Positions 25,686 through 34,773 of a stretch of DNA of 64,000 nucleotides are shown here, piece by piece. Both the position numbers and the translations under genes were made by a program. The stretch spans positions 431,151 to 495,150 of the forward strand of contig NZ_LMUD01000009.1 in NCBI RefSeq assembly GCF_009766095.1, in the 5' to 3' direction. How positions within the stretch are numbered: the stretch's first letter is position 1; the number at the start of each line of letters is the position of its first letter. Below the pieces are notes generated by a model. That model was not told the DNA's origin. It made no database searches and saw nothing but the letters and a program-made list of their open reading frames with translations. This DNA is from Granulicella sp. S190 (GTDB lineage: Bacteria > Acidobacteriota > Terriglobia > Terriglobales > Acidobacteriaceae).

Positions 25686-25721
25686 AAGGAAGGGGGGAGG
25701 GGGTACCCTCCCCCCTTCCTT
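25686..25721. terminator. 16-bp perfect purine/pyrimidine inverted repeat after acnA
   Basis: AAGGAAGGGGGGAGGG, a 4-base loop, then its exact complement. It lies 25 bases past the aconitase stop. There is no T-run on either side, so it is an unconventional terminator or an mRNA 3'-end stabiliser. The G-rich arm could also form a quadruplex. Confidence 0.6.
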
Positions 25722-25746
25722 AGAAAGAATTAACGGCGGTACACCT

Positions 25747-28653
25747 CTAAGCCGAGGCCGGAACCTTCCCCGCCAGTTGCCGAAGGACGTACTGCAGAAT
25801 TCCGCCGTTCTGGTAGTAGAGAATCTCCTGCGGAGTATCGATGCGCACGGTAGCCGAAAACTCGATCGTCTTCCCCAGATCAGACTCCGCGAACACGGTG
25901 ACCATCCTGCCCTCGGCGAACTTGCTGTCGAGCATGCTCTTCAACTGGCCCGCCGCATCCCCGATGGCAAACACCTCTTCGCCTGTCAGATGGAGCGACT
26001 CGGCGTTCTGCCCCGGCAAAAACTGCAGCGGCAAAATCCCCATTCCGACGAGGTTCGATCGGTGAATCCGCTCATAGCTCTCAGCGATCACAAACTTGAT
26101 CCCCAGCAGCCGCGGACCCTTCGCCGCCCAGTCGCGCGACGATCCCGATCCATACTCCTTGCCTGCCAGAATCGCCAACGGCGTCCCGCGCTTCGCATAC
26201 TCGACGCTCGCGTCATAGATCGACATCGGCACATCTTCAGGAAGAAGCCGGGTCACGCCGCCTTCGGTTCCGGGAGCCAGCTTGTTCCGGAGCCGCACAT
26301 TGGCAAACGTCCCGCGCACCATCACCTCATGGTTGCCTCTGCGCGAGCCGTAGCTGTTGAAGTCCGAAGGCTTCACGCCGTTTTCGATCAGATACTTTCC
26401 TGCAGGCCCGTTGAGCTTGATCGATCCCGCCGGCGAGATGTGATCCGTCGTCACGGAATCTCCAAGCACCGCCAGCACTCTTGCCCCGTGAATATCCTCG
26501 ACAGGAGCAGGCGTCGCCGGCATGCCGTCGAAGTAAGGAGCCTTACGAATGTAGGTCGAGTCCGCCTCCCACCCGTACGTCTCCCCATCAGGAAACTTCA
26601 GGCTCTTCCAATTATTGTCGCCGTCAGAGATCGTGCTGTACTGTCGCCGGAACATCTCCGAATCGATCGACGAGTTCACCGCCTCTGAAACCTCCGCCTG
26701 CGTCGGCCAGATATCTTTCAGAAAAACCGGCTTGCCATCGAGATCACGGCCGAGCGCTTCTTTGTCGAAGTCGTGTGCAATATGGCCAGCCAGCGCATAG
26801 GCCACCACCAGCGGCGGACTCATCAGGTAGTTCGCCCTTACCTCCGGCGAGATTCTTCCCTCAAAGTTCCTGTTGCCTGAGAGCACCGATACGGCTACCA
26901 GTCCATGGTCCTCAATCGACTTCGAAACATCCGTCGGCAGTGGTCCGGAGTTTCCGATGCAGGTGGTACAGCCATACCCCACTACCTGGAATCGCAGCTG
27001 GTCAAGATAAGGCATCAATCCCGCCTTCACGTAGTAGTCCGTGACGACTCGCGAGCCTGGAGCGAGCGAAGTCTTGACCCACGGCGGCGTGCTCAAACCC
27101 TTCTCGACAGCCTTCTTCGCAAGCAGACCCGCAGCCATCATCACGTAAGGATTCGAAGTGTTCGTGCAGGAGGTGATTGCCGCGATCACAATCGACCCAT
27201 GGTCGAGATACTGATCCGGATCCACTCCAAACCTGCTCCGGATTGAAACATGCGGAGCCTCGAGATGCGGCACCGTCTCATCTTTGATCGTAATCACCGG
27301 CACCACCGGGGACTCCACCACCGGTGCAGAAGCCCCAACGCTGCTGCTGAGATCGCCCGATGCGGAAGCGGTCCCGCCCTCTCCCTCCCAACGGACCATC
27401 TGACGAATCACATGCTTGTTGCCATTCGGCCCCAGCAGTCCAGGCAGCTGCTCTTTGAAGCTGGCTGCTGCGCCCGACAGCGCAACCCGGTCCTGCGGAC
27501 GCTTCGGCCCGGCAACGCTGGGTTCGACGGTAGCCAGATCAAGCGCGATCGTTGTCGAGTACACGGCCTCCTTCGCATCACCGGTGTGGAACATCCCCTG
27601 CTCGCGGTAGTAGGCCTCCACGAGTGCAATCTGTTCTTCGCTGCGCCCAGTCAGACGCATATAGCGAAGCGTCTCTACATCCACCGGAAAGATGCCGCAG
27701 GTCGCGCCATATTCGGGAGCCATATTCGCGATCGTCGCGCGATCAGCCAGCGGCAGCTCTGCTATCCCTGAGCCATAGAACTCGACAAACTTGCCTACGA
27801 CGCCCAGTTTGCGCAGCATCTCCGTCACGGTCAGTACGAGATCGGTAGCGGTTGTTCCTTCCTTCAACTTGCCAGTCAACTTGAACCCGACCACCTGCGG
27901 TATCAGCATACTTACCGGTTGCCCCAGCATCGCAGCCTCTGCTTCGATGCCGCCCACGCCCCATCCCAGCACTCCCAACCCGTTGACCATCGTCGTATGC
28001 GAGTCTGTTCCCACCAGCGTATCGGGATAAGCAAAGACCTTACCCTGTGCATTCGGTGTCGTCGTAAACACCACTCGCGCCAGGTACTCCAGATTCACTT
28101 GGTGGCAGATACCCATGCCGGGCGGCACCGCCGAAAAATTATTGAAGGCTGTCTGTCCCCACTTCAAGAAGGCATACCGCTCGCGATTCCGTTGAAACTC
28201 CAACGCAGCATTCAGGTCATAGGCCCGCTGTGTTCCAAACTCATCTACTTGCACCGAGTGGTCGATCACCAGCTCCGCCGGTTGCAGCGGATTGATCTTC
28301 TCCGGATCGCCACCGAGCGCCTTCATCGCATCCCGCATCGCAGCCAGATCGACAATCGCAGGCACGCCGGTAAAGTCCTGCATCAGTACACGCGCCGGCA
28401 TGTAAGCAATCTCACGCGAAGGCTCTGCGTTCGGATCCCAGCAAGCCAGAAACTGGATATCATCCGCGGTTACTGTGCGGCCATCCTCATGACGCAGCAG
28501 GTTCTCCAGCAGAATCCTCAGAGAGAAGGGAAGGCGGCTAAGATCAACGCCCGTTTCCTCCAGCGCCTTTAGTCGAAACAAGTCGTACGTAGTCTTTCCT
28601 ACAGACAGGGTGGACGAGCTCTTAAACGAATCAGGATGCGATTGGGTCGGCAT
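25747..28653 (-). CDS. acnA: Aconitate hydratase A
   Basis: 968 residues, TCA-cycle conversion of citrate to isocitrate with a [4Fe-4S] cluster. The cluster Cys are in [11 protein letters not shown] and [14 protein letters not shown]. Other marks are [39 protein letters not shown] and the swivelling-domain [20 protein letters not shown]. It is longer than usual because of a Ser/Ala/Val-rich insert ([19 protein letters not shown]) before [10 protein letters not shown]. The ATG at 28653 ([10 protein letters not shown]) has GGAGAAG 8 bases upstream and is preferred to a longer frame. It is flanked by long intergenic regions, so probably monocistronic. Confidence 0.96.
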   Translation of the reverse strand: MPTQSHPDSFKSSSTLSVGKTTYDLFRLKALEETGVDLSRLPFSLRILLENLLRHEDGRTVTADDIQFLACWDPNAEPSREIAYMPARVLMQDFTGVPAIVDLAAMRDAMKALGGDPEKINPLQPAELVIDHSVQVDEFGTQRAYDLNAALEFQRNRERYAFLKWGQTAFNNFSAVPPGMGICHQVNLEYLARVVFTTTPNAQGKVFAYPDTLVGTDSHTTMVNGLGVLGWGVGGIEAEAAMLGQPVSMLIPQVVGFKLTGKLKEGTTATDLVLTVTEMLRKLGVVGKFVEFYGSGIAELPLADRATIANMAPEYGATCGIFPVDVETLRYMRLTGRSEEQIALVEAYYREQGMFHTGDAKEAVYSTTIALDLATVEPSVAGPKRPQDRVALSGAAASFKEQLPGLLGPNGNKHVIRQMVRWEGEGGTASASGDLSSSVGASAPVVESPVVPVITIKDETVPHLEAPHVSIRSRFGVDPDQYLDHGSIVIAAITSCTNTSNPYVMMAAGLLAKKAVEKGLSTPPWVKTSLAPGSRVVTDYYVKAGLMPYLDQLRFQVVGYGCTTCIGNSGPLPTDVSKSIEDHGLVAVSVLSGNRNFEGRISPEVRANYLMSPPLVVAYALAGHIAHDFDKEALGRDLDGKPVFLKDIWPTQAEVSEAVNSSIDSEMFRRQYSTISDGDNNWKSLKFPDGETYGWEADSTYIRKAPYFDGMPATPAPVEDIHGARVLAVLGDSVTTDHISPAGSIKLNGPAGKYLIENGVKPSDFNSYGSRRGNHEVMVRGTFANVRLRNKLAPGTEGGVTRLLPEDVPMSIYDASVEYAKRGTPLAILAGKEYGSGSSRDWAAKGPRLLGIKFVIAESYERIHRSNLVGMGILPLQFLPGQNAESLHLTGEEVFAIGDAAGQLKSMLDSKFAEGRMVTVFAESDLGKTIEFSATVRIDTPQEILYYQNGGILQYVLRQLAGKVPASA

Positions 28654-29060
28654 GGTATCTTCTCCGAGGCGCGCTCTTGGTAGCGCGATGGTTGGGGCCG
28701 TGGTCACATCTTCGAACCGCAGACAGCAACGGCTGAAGCCTATCAAGTTTTCAGGGGAGGGGTCGAACTAGCAGCGGCCGCGGTCAGGGCGACCGTGGCG
28801 AAAGCGCTTCGTGTTGGCAAGGCAGCCAGCCATCGAACCAATTTTACTGCTATCCGGTCCTCTGCGGTAAAGTCCATGTGGTAAGGCGCTAAGTCTATGC
28901 CAGGCCCTAGATGCCAAGGTCTTGGTACTCTCGAAAAGCAGCGAAAGCTGCGCCTTATCAGAGCGCTGCCTCAGCCCAAAAATAGCAGTCCATAAAAAAG
29001 GTGCATCTCAATTCAGAAGTTCGTGTTTATACCTGCAGCAGGTAAGAGGAGACTGGCAGT
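28654..29060. other. Divergent promoter region between acnA and the lipoprotein gene
   Basis: No gene is seen. Near 28775-28800 there is an imperfect hairpin (CCGCGGTC / GACCGTGG). Just before the lipoprotein ribosome site lies the palindrome ACCTGC-A-GCAGGT (29033-29045), a possible regulatory site. No confident -35/-10 pair was identified. Confidence 0.5.
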
Positions 29061-30596
29061 ATGTACAAATCATTTCCCAAACTTTTTCTTGGTCTATCGC
29101 TTGGCTTGGCATCGTTCGCAGCAACAATGACCCTCTCCGGCTGCCATAAAGGCGTAGATCCTGCAGCCATCCCGGATAACTCCGGCCCCGATCCTGCTGA
29201 TGCGAATACGGCCCCTGTGGACGGTAGCCAACCTCAGGCCGCTCCAGCCGCACAACCTGCTGCACCACGTAGAGTTCTCGGTGTCCGCTCGCAGGATACG
29301 CCGCAGCAAAGCTCCGAGCAGTACGCGCAGCAGACTGCGCCTCCGCCGCCAAATGAAGCTTACAGCGCCGCTCAGAATGCGCAACCCTCCGATCAAAACA
29401 ACGACCAGAACTATAACTACAATGCCCCTCAAAGCTACGACGATTCGCAGGTAGACGCCGGCCAGCAGGCGCTCGAAGAAGCCAACGAGCCGCCCCCACC
29501 TCTGCCGGACTATGAGCAGCCCGAGGCCCCCGCGCCCAACTATCTCTGGACTCCCGGCTACTGGGGATACGCTCCCACCGGCTATTACTGGGTTCCTGGA
29601 GCCTGGTGCGCTCCGCCTTACTATGGCGCTCTGTGGACTCCTGGATACTGGGGCTTCTTTGGGGGCCGCTACCTCCTGCACCGCGGTTTCTGGGGCCCGC
29701 ACATCGGCTTCTACGGTGGCGTTAACTACGGCTTCGGCTATACCGGCAGCGGATATCACGGCGGTTACTGGCAGGGGAACAACTTCTACTACAACCGTTC
29801 CGTAAACCGTATCAACACGACCCGAATCACCAACGTCTATAACCGGACGGTGATCAACAACACGGTCATCAACAATCGCGTGTCTTACAACGGCGGTCGC
29901 GGCGGCGTAAATGTCCGTCCACAGCCTGCCGAAATCGCAGCCAACCGTGGTCCGCGCACTCCGCCTATGGCTACTCAAATCCAGAACTCGCGCGAGGCCG
30001 CTCAGAATCGCCAGCAGTTCTATAACGTGAATAAAGGACGTCCTGCTGTGGTTGCCTCTCCGCGTCCCATCGCCGCAGTAGCCCGTCCTAATCCTGCCGT
30101 GCAGCCCAATCGCCCCGGGCAGCCCAATACGCGACCCGGCGAGGTCAACCGTCCGGCCGTTCAGCCTGAAAATCGCCCAGGTCAGCCCAATACACGGCCT
30201 GGTGAGATCAATCGTCCGGCGGTCCAGCCTGCAAACCGCCCCGCAGTCCAACCAGCGCGGCCTGTGCAACCGGAAAATCGTCCCGCCCAGCCTCAGGTCC
30301 GCCCCACGCAACCTGAGACTCGTCCTGTCCAGCCGCAGGTACGACCAACTCAACCAGAGGCCAGACCAGTTCAACCGCAGCAACCTCAGGTTCGACCAGC
30401 TCAACCGCAGGCTCGTCCAGTTCAACCTCAGGCGCGCCCTGAGCAACAGAACAGGCCAGCTCCCCGCCCGCAGGTTACAGCGCGTCCTCAACCTGCTCCA
30501 CGTCCTGCACCCCAATCCAGGCCACAGGCCCAGGCAAGACCTGCTCCTGCACCACGCCCCCAACCTGCTCCGAGGGAAGAAGGGAAGCCTCGCTAA
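29061..30596 (+). CDS. YxWxPGYW-repeat lipoprotein with Pro/Gln-rich tail
   Basis: 511 residues. Lipoprotein signal with lipobox LSGC (Cys28), so it should be membrane-anchored. An Ala/Pro/Gln linker follows, then a Tyr/Trp/Gly/Pro-rich section (residues about 155-245) with repeated YLWTPGYWGYAPTGYYWVPG-type units and Asn-rich stretches (TRITNVYNRTVINNTVINN). The last 170 residues are low-complexity repeats (RPAVQPENRPGQPNTRPGE, RPVQPQVRPTQPE). The function is unknown; a structural or cell-surface role is likely. GAGGAG precedes the ATG and a terminator follows. Confidence 0.85.
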   Translation: MYKSFPKLFLGLSLGLASFAATMTLSGCHKGVDPAAIPDNSGPDPADANTAPVDGSQPQAAPAAQPAAPRRVLGVRSQDTPQQSSEQYAQQTAPPPPNEAYSAAQNAQPSDQNNDQNYNYNAPQSYDDSQVDAGQQALEEANEPPPPLPDYEQPEAPAPNYLWTPGYWGYAPTGYYWVPGAWCAPPYYGALWTPGYWGFFGGRYLLHRGFWGPHIGFYGGVNYGFGYTGSGYHGGYWQGNNFYYNRSVNRINTTRITNVYNRTVINNTVINNRVSYNGGRGGVNVRPQPAEIAANRGPRTPPMATQIQNSREAAQNRQQFYNVNKGRPAVVASPRPIAAVARPNPAVQPNRPGQPNTRPGEVNRPAVQPENRPGQPNTRPGEINRPAVQPANRPAVQPARPVQPENRPAQPQVRPTQPETRPVQPQVRPTQPEARPVQPQQPQVRPAQPQARPVQPQARPEQQNRPAPRPQVTARPQPAPRPAPQSRPQAQARPAPAPRPQPAPREEGKPR

Positions 30597-30615
30597 CCTT
30601 CCATCCACTCACAGA

Positions 30616-30648
30616 AAAAGACCCGCCGTGTGCGGGTCTTTTCTTTTT
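30616..30648 (+). terminator. Intrinsic terminator after the lipoprotein gene
   Basis: AAAAGACCCGC, loop CGTGT, GCGGGTCTTTT, then CTTTTT. The 11-bp perfect stem with T-run also works on the minus strand (AAAAGACCCGC arm followed by TTTTTCTG), where it would stop the zinc-ribbon gene that ends at 30663. Confidence 0.9.
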
Positions 30649-30662
30649 CAGCAAAGAGCTTA

Positions 30663-31178
30663 TCAAGCCTCCCGTGAAGGATCGTCCTCCAGCCAGTCAT
30701 GGCCGCAGCTGTCGCATCGCCAGAGATTCGCTGGCTCGACGTCCTCCAGCAAGGTCTCGTGACTCCCGCACAATGGACATGTCGGCAGTTTGAACTCCTC
30801 CGATTCGGCATGTTCTACCTCAGTTCTAAACCTCTCTGCCAGCGGCTGGGACAGCAGTGTTGCGGCGTCCTCCGCGTCTTCGGGCGCCACCACCACGCGA
30901 GGACTCCGCACGTCCATCCTTATCCCATCGTCTGTCAGCACGACGCATTCAATCCCCGCCTCTCGAAGCGTCAGCGAAGCAGCCGAAGCGTCATGTAGTT
31001 CGGCATACTCGAAGACGCACTCTGCCGGTGCCAGCGCAGCAAACGCCCGCAGGTCGGTCAGATCGTCCTCACTCCGTACTCTTTGCTCTCGAAGTTCTTG
31101 GAGAGCCGTTACTTTCAATCCGCGTCGCGAGATCTCTCCACGTAAAGCATCCTGCGCCATCTCCGTCAGGTCATTCAT
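30663..31178 (-). CDS. Protein of unknown function with C-terminal zinc ribbon
   Basis: 171 residues. The N-terminal part (MNDLTEMAQDALRGEISRRG) is helical. A middle section (PRVVVAPEDAEDAATLL) resembles the signal-transducing-protein (DUF2007) type region. The C-terminus has two CxxC pairs, CPLCGSHE and WRCDSCGHDW, forming a zinc ribbon. The ATG at 31178 overlaps the stop of a 29-codon gene as ATGA, indicating coupled translation. It is the last gene behind mntH, so it may be expressed with manganese transport, though a link to metal handling is inference. Confidence 0.75.
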   Translation of the reverse strand: MNDLTEMAQDALRGEISRRGLKVTALQELREQRVRSEDDLTDLRAFAALAPAECVFEYAELHDASAASLTLREAGIECVVLTDDGIRMDVRSPRVVVAPEDAEDAATLLSQPLAERFRTEVEHAESEEFKLPTCPLCGSHETLLEDVEPANLWRCDSCGHDWLEDDPSREA

Positions 31179-31264
31179 TCCACCAGCCAGCACCAAAGTT
31201 CGTCATCGCCGTAGTCCGCATAGAGCGCCACCAGTCCCTGATACTGCGCCGCATCACCGATCAT
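31175..31264 (-). CDS. Small protein of 29 residues coupled to the zinc-ribbon gene
   Basis: An ATG at 31264 with an ideal AGGAG 6 bases upstream opens a 29-codon frame: MIGDAAQYQGLVALYADYG, then acidic residues and an aromatic tail ending WCWLVE. Its TGA overlaps the next gene's ATG (ATGA). It starts 30 bases past the mntH stop. The ribosome site, the overlap and a gap-free position in an operon all support a translated small gene. No family is recognised; Asp/Glu- and Trp/Cys-rich composition is notable. Confidence 0.65.
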   Translation of the reverse strand: MIGDAAQYQGLVALYADYGDDELWCWLVE

Positions 31265-31294
31265 TCTCTTCTCCTGTTTCGCCCGGTTAACAGC

Positions 31295-32617
31295 CTACAT
31301 CCCAAGAGCCGTCTGCCCCAGCAGCACCACGTTCAATATCACGATCACCCCCACAGCACACCACCCTGCGGCCCGCGTCAGCCGCGTGCTGACAAAACTT
31401 CTCATCACAGACTGCCTGTTGGTCAACAGAAGCAGCGGAATCAGCGCAAAGGGCAGCGTAAAACTCAGCACCACCTGAGACAGAATAAGAATCTTCAATG
31501 GGTCGAGCCCCACGGCGATCACTATCAGCGCGGGAATGATCGTGATCAGCCGCCGCAGAAAAATCGAGAATTTAATATCGAGAAACCCCTCGATAATCAC
31601 CTGTCCTGCCATCACACCCACGGTCGAAGAGGAAAGCCCCGAACATAGCAACGCTACCGCAAACACCGTCGCCGCAAATGGCCCCAGTAGCGGTCCCAAG
31701 GTGCGATGCGCGTCCTCGATCGTCGTTACAGGATTTGCAAGATGCCCAAACGCCACCGCCGCCATCACGATCATGGCTGAGTTAATCAGCCACGCGCCGT
31801 TCATCGCCACAAATACATCGATCAGCTCAAACCGAAGATAGTTCCGCCGCCGCGAAAACCCATCTCTCTTCGGCAGCTTGACCATCTCCTCTCGCCGCGG
31901 CTGCACCAGCGCCGAATGGAGATACACGACATGCGGCATCACCGTTGCTCCCAGCATAGCCACGGCCACATACAGGCTGCCGTGGAGATTCGCAGGATCG
32001 AGCGTGGGCACCAGCGTATGAAATGCTGCCAGTTTCCAGTCCGGATGCACAAGGAAGACCTCGAACCCGTAGCACAGCCCGATGATCCCCACGAACGCCA
32101 TGATCCCGCGCTCCAGCCATTGGTATCCCGCAAGGTCGAGCGCCAGAATGAGAAACACCGCCACTGCAGATACCAGTGCCGAAGCAAAGAGTGTCTCAGT
32201 CCGCGTCCATCCGTGCGCCAGCATCGCCGGTCCAAACAAGAGATACAGACCCAGTGCTGCCCCCAGAAACTCAGCGAGATCAGTAGCGATCGCTGACACC
32301 TCTGCTGCTATCCACAAAAATACCGTCAGTCGCCGGGAAAAATGCTTTCTGCAATTTTGCGGCAGTGTCAGTCCGGTCACAATTCCCAGCTTCGCCGAAA
32401 GGTACTGGATCAAAATCGCCATCGCATTTGACCACAGCAGAACCCACAACAGCCGATAGCCGAACCTGCTCCCTCCTTCGATATTCGCCGCAAAATTTCC
32501 TGGGTCGATGTAAGCCACGGAGGCGACAAACGCAGGCCCGAAGTATGTCCACATCTCGTTTCGCCGAAACTTCGGCTGAAACGATGGCTTGTTTTCACTA
32601 ATTTCAATATTAGCCAT
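31295..32617 (-). CDS. mntH: NRAMP-family Mn2+ transporter
   Basis: 440 residues and about eleven membrane helices. It imports Mn2+ (or Fe2+) with protons across the inner membrane. Helix 1 carries the metal-binding VAYIDPGNFAANIEGGS (Asp-Pro-Gly-Asn) and helix 6 carries GATVMPHVVYLHSALVQ (Met-Pro-His), the two family signatures. It is divergent from a DtxR-type regulator with 43 bases between the starts. The promoter predicts an mRNA beginning at the ATG, and no ribosome site is visible. Confidence 0.95.
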   Translation of the reverse strand: MANIEISENKPSFQPKFRRNEMWTYFGPAFVASVAYIDPGNFAANIEGGSRFGYRLLWVLLWSNAMAILIQYLSAKLGIVTGLTLPQNCRKHFSRRLTVFLWIAAEVSAIATDLAEFLGAALGLYLLFGPAMLAHGWTRTETLFASALVSAVAVFLILALDLAGYQWLERGIMAFVGIIGLCYGFEVFLVHPDWKLAAFHTLVPTLDPANLHGSLYVAVAMLGATVMPHVVYLHSALVQPRREEMVKLPKRDGFSRRRNYLRFELIDVFVAMNGAWLINSAMIVMAAVAFGHLANPVTTIEDAHRTLGPLLGPFAATVFAVALLCSGLSSSTVGVMAGQVIIEGFLDIKFSIFLRRLITIIPALIVIAVGLDPLKILILSQVVLSFTLPFALIPLLLLTNRQSVMRSFVSTRLTRAAGWCAVGVIVILNVVLLGQTALGM

Positions 32618-32651
32618 ACCTAAATATTACTTTAATGCTAACCTAAGTCAA
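32618..32651 (-). promoter_or_regulatory. mntH promoter with DtxR-type half-site
   Basis: On the minus strand TTGACT (32651-32646), 16 bases, TAATAT (32629-32624), 6 bases, ATG. The spacer, together with the last base of the -35, contains TTAGGTTAGC (32646-32637), identical to one half of the DtxR/IdeR operator consensus. A second ACCTAA lies at 32618-32623. Binding of the divergent regulator here would block the promoter. The other operator half is poorly conserved. Confidence 0.6.
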
Positions 32652-32660
32652 CCGATAGCT

Positions 32661-33386
32661 ATGGCCAAACTGCTTGCAAAGCAAAAACGAATGACCGACG
32701 CAGTACGAACCCAGGCCCCAGCCAGCGAAGCAGTCGACGATTACCTGAAGGCAATCTTTCAACTGAGCGGCCATCCCGAGCGCCAGGTAGCCAGTAACGA
32801 GATAGCCCTTCATCTCTCTATCACTCCCGCTTCTGTCACCAACATGCTGCAGAAACTTGCCGCACAAGAGCCGCCACTGGTGATCTACAAAAAACACCAC
32901 GGCGTCAAGCTCGCAAAGGCCGGCAAGAGGCGTGCTCTCGAGATCATCCGCCATCATCGCCTCATCGAAACCTTCCTCCATCAAGTCCTTGACTACCCAT
33001 GGGACGAGGTTCATCAAGAGGCCGAGCGTCTCGAGCACTTCATCTCCGAGCGCTTCGAAGAGCGCATCGCAGCGAAGCTTGGTCACCCTAAGTTCGACCC
33101 TCACGGACACGCCATTCCGGCGTTAGACGGCTCGCTCCCCAGCCAGGAGCCGCAGGCCTTCGCAATGCTCCGGCCAGGACAATCTGCAAATGTCTCCAGC
33201 GTCTCCGACAACGATCCCGAGATGCTCCGTTACCTTGCCGCGCAGGGGATCCGTCCCGGCGTCAGGCTCACTCTCAGCGAGCAACTCCCCTTCCAGGGCT
33301 CTTACCGGGTTCGCGTCGGCACCTCTTCGAAACTCGCTCTGCTCAGCCACTCTCTCGTTCAATCCATCTTTGTCACGATCAAGTAG
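32661..33386 (+). CDS. mntR: DtxR/MntR-family metal-dependent repressor
   Basis: 241 residues. N-terminal winged helix (AVDDYLKAIFQLSG, NEIALHLSITPASVTNMLQK), metal-binding and dimerisation domain (RHHRLIETFLHQVLDYPWDE, then EAERLEHFISERFEERI and HPKFDPHGHAIP), and a C-terminal SH3/FeoA-like domain. It probably represses mntH when Mn2+ or Fe2+ is sufficient. The ATG at 32661 is used; an ATG at 32691 is possible, and neither has a Shine-Dalgarno sequence. The gene symbol follows from the divergent mntH neighbour. Confidence 0.88.
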   Translation: MAKLLAKQKRMTDAVRTQAPASEAVDDYLKAIFQLSGHPERQVASNEIALHLSITPASVTNMLQKLAAQEPPLVIYKKHHGVKLAKAGKRRALEIIRHHRLIETFLHQVLDYPWDEVHQEAERLEHFISERFEERIAAKLGHPKFDPHGHAIPALDGSLPSQEPQAFAMLRPGQSANVSSVSDNDPEMLRYLAAQGIRPGVRLTLSEQLPFQGSYRVRVGTSSKLALLSHSLVQSIFVTIK

Positions 33387-33481
33387 CCGTTCCGGTTTGA
33401 CTTCATCTCCTGGCATGCCTAGCCTCGAAGTTGCGAAACAATTCGCACTCCATGGAGCCTGTAAGAGATGAAGGTCAGCGA

Positions 33482-34759
33482 ATGAAGATTCTGGTAATTG
33501 GTGGTGGTGGTCGCGAGCACGCACTTGTCTGGTCACTACGCAAATCGTCGCAAGTTACAGAGGTGATCTGCGCGCCCGGTAACGGCGGTATCGCCCAGTT
33601 CGCTCGCTGCCTTCCGGTCGATGTCGGAAACCTTCACGAGATGGTCAACCTCGTTGCCATTGAGCAGCCCGCCCTCACCGTCGTTGGACCCGAACTTCCT
33701 CTCTCCGTGGGTCTCGTCGACGAGCTTACCAAGCGCGGCCACCGTGTCTTCGGCCCAACCCGGGCGGCGGCTCAACTCGAAACCAGCAAGGCCTTCTCCA
33801 AAGAGTTCATGCGCCGCCACGATATCCCCACGGCCGAGTATGGCATCTGCACTAGTCTCGATCAGGTCCGCGAACAACTCCCCCGCTTCACGGCTCCCAT
33901 CGTGGTCAAAGCCTCTGGCTTGGCCGCGGGCAAAGGCGTCGTCATCTGCGAGACCCATCTCCAGGCGGAGACCGCAGCCGCCGAGATGTTCAGCGGTTCG
34001 CTCCTTGGCTCTCCCGAAAACGTGGTTGTCCTCGAAGAGTTTCTTACCGGCGAAGAACTCTCCTTCTTCGCGCTCTGCGACGGCACCCACGCGATAGAGA
34101 TTGCTTCTGCGCAGGACCACAAACGGGTCGGCGAAGGCGATACCGGCCCCAACACCGGCGGCATGGGCGCCTATTCCACTGATGGCATCGCCACCCCGGC
34201 CATGCGCGGCTGGCTCCTCCGTAACGTCGCACAGAAGGTTGTCGATGGCATGCGCTCCGAAGGCGAGCCCTTCAAGGGAATTCTCTTCTGCGGCATCATG
34301 ATGAGCCCGCGCGGCCCCATGGTTCTCGAGTTCAACACTCGCTTCGGCGATCCCGAGACAGAGGCCATCCTTCTCCGCCTTGAGACCGACATCCTCGATC
34401 TCTTCAACGCCTCGATCGACGGCACAGCCAACCAGCTTGCCGTCACCATGCGTCCCGGAGCCAGCGTCTGCGTGATCGCAGCCAGCGGCGGCTATCCGGG
34501 CAAATACGCCTCAGGCAAACCGATCGCTGGTTTGTCTCAGCAAAAGGACTCAAATGAAGACGTAGTTGTCTTCCACTCCGGCACAGCCTTGAAAGACGGC
34601 CAGATTGTTACCGCAGGAGGCCGCGTCCTCGCTGTCTCCGCAGTCGCACTCGACCTCCAGACTGCACTCGATAAGGCCTATAACGAGTTGGGCAAAATCT
34701 CCTTTGAAGGCATGCAGTTCCGCCGCGACATTGGTCATCGCGCCGTACGACAAAAATAG
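33482..34759 (+). CDS. purD: Phosphoribosylamine--glycine ligase
   Basis: 425 residues, ATP-grasp. Second step of purine synthesis, joining glycine to phosphoribosylamine. MKILVIGGGGREHALVWSL opens the family, followed by GPELPLSVGLVDEL, IVVKASGLAAGKGVV, the DTGPNTGGMGAYS segment and EFNTRFGDPETEAIL. The ATG at 33482 with AAGG upstream starts the family-typical N-terminus. It is separate from purF and purL in this genome and followed after 14 bases by a DinB-family gene. Confidence 0.96.
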   Translation: MKILVIGGGGREHALVWSLRKSSQVTEVICAPGNGGIAQFARCLPVDVGNLHEMVNLVAIEQPALTVVGPELPLSVGLVDELTKRGHRVFGPTRAAAQLETSKAFSKEFMRRHDIPTAEYGICTSLDQVREQLPRFTAPIVVKASGLAAGKGVVICETHLQAETAAAEMFSGSLLGSPENVVVLEEFLTGEELSFFALCDGTHAIEIASAQDHKRVGEGDTGPNTGGMGAYSTDGIATPAMRGWLLRNVAQKVVDGMRSEGEPFKGILFCGIMMSPRGPMVLEFNTRFGDPETEAILLRLETDILDLFNASIDGTANQLAVTMRPGASVCVIAASGGYPGKYASGKPIAGLSQQKDSNEDVVVFHSGTALKDGQIVTAGGRVLAVSAVALDLQTALDKAYNELGKISFEGMQFRRDIGHRAVRQK

Positions 34760-34773
34760 ACATAGGAGCAACC

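Larger units (their letters stand above)
25234..25746. other. Intergenic stretch between convergent genes with two palindromic elements
   Basis: No gene is supported. It contains a double-hairpin element (25315-25374), an A/T-richer section (25560-25640, with repeated TATTTTGCA at 25589-25632), and a 16-bp perfect inverted repeat just past the aconitase stop. Confidence 0.7.

Noticed and set aside
29094-30608. A 504-codon frame antisense to the Pro-rich lipoprotein
   Set aside because: It is the reverse reading of low-complexity repeats; the plus frame has a lipobox, ribosome site and terminator.
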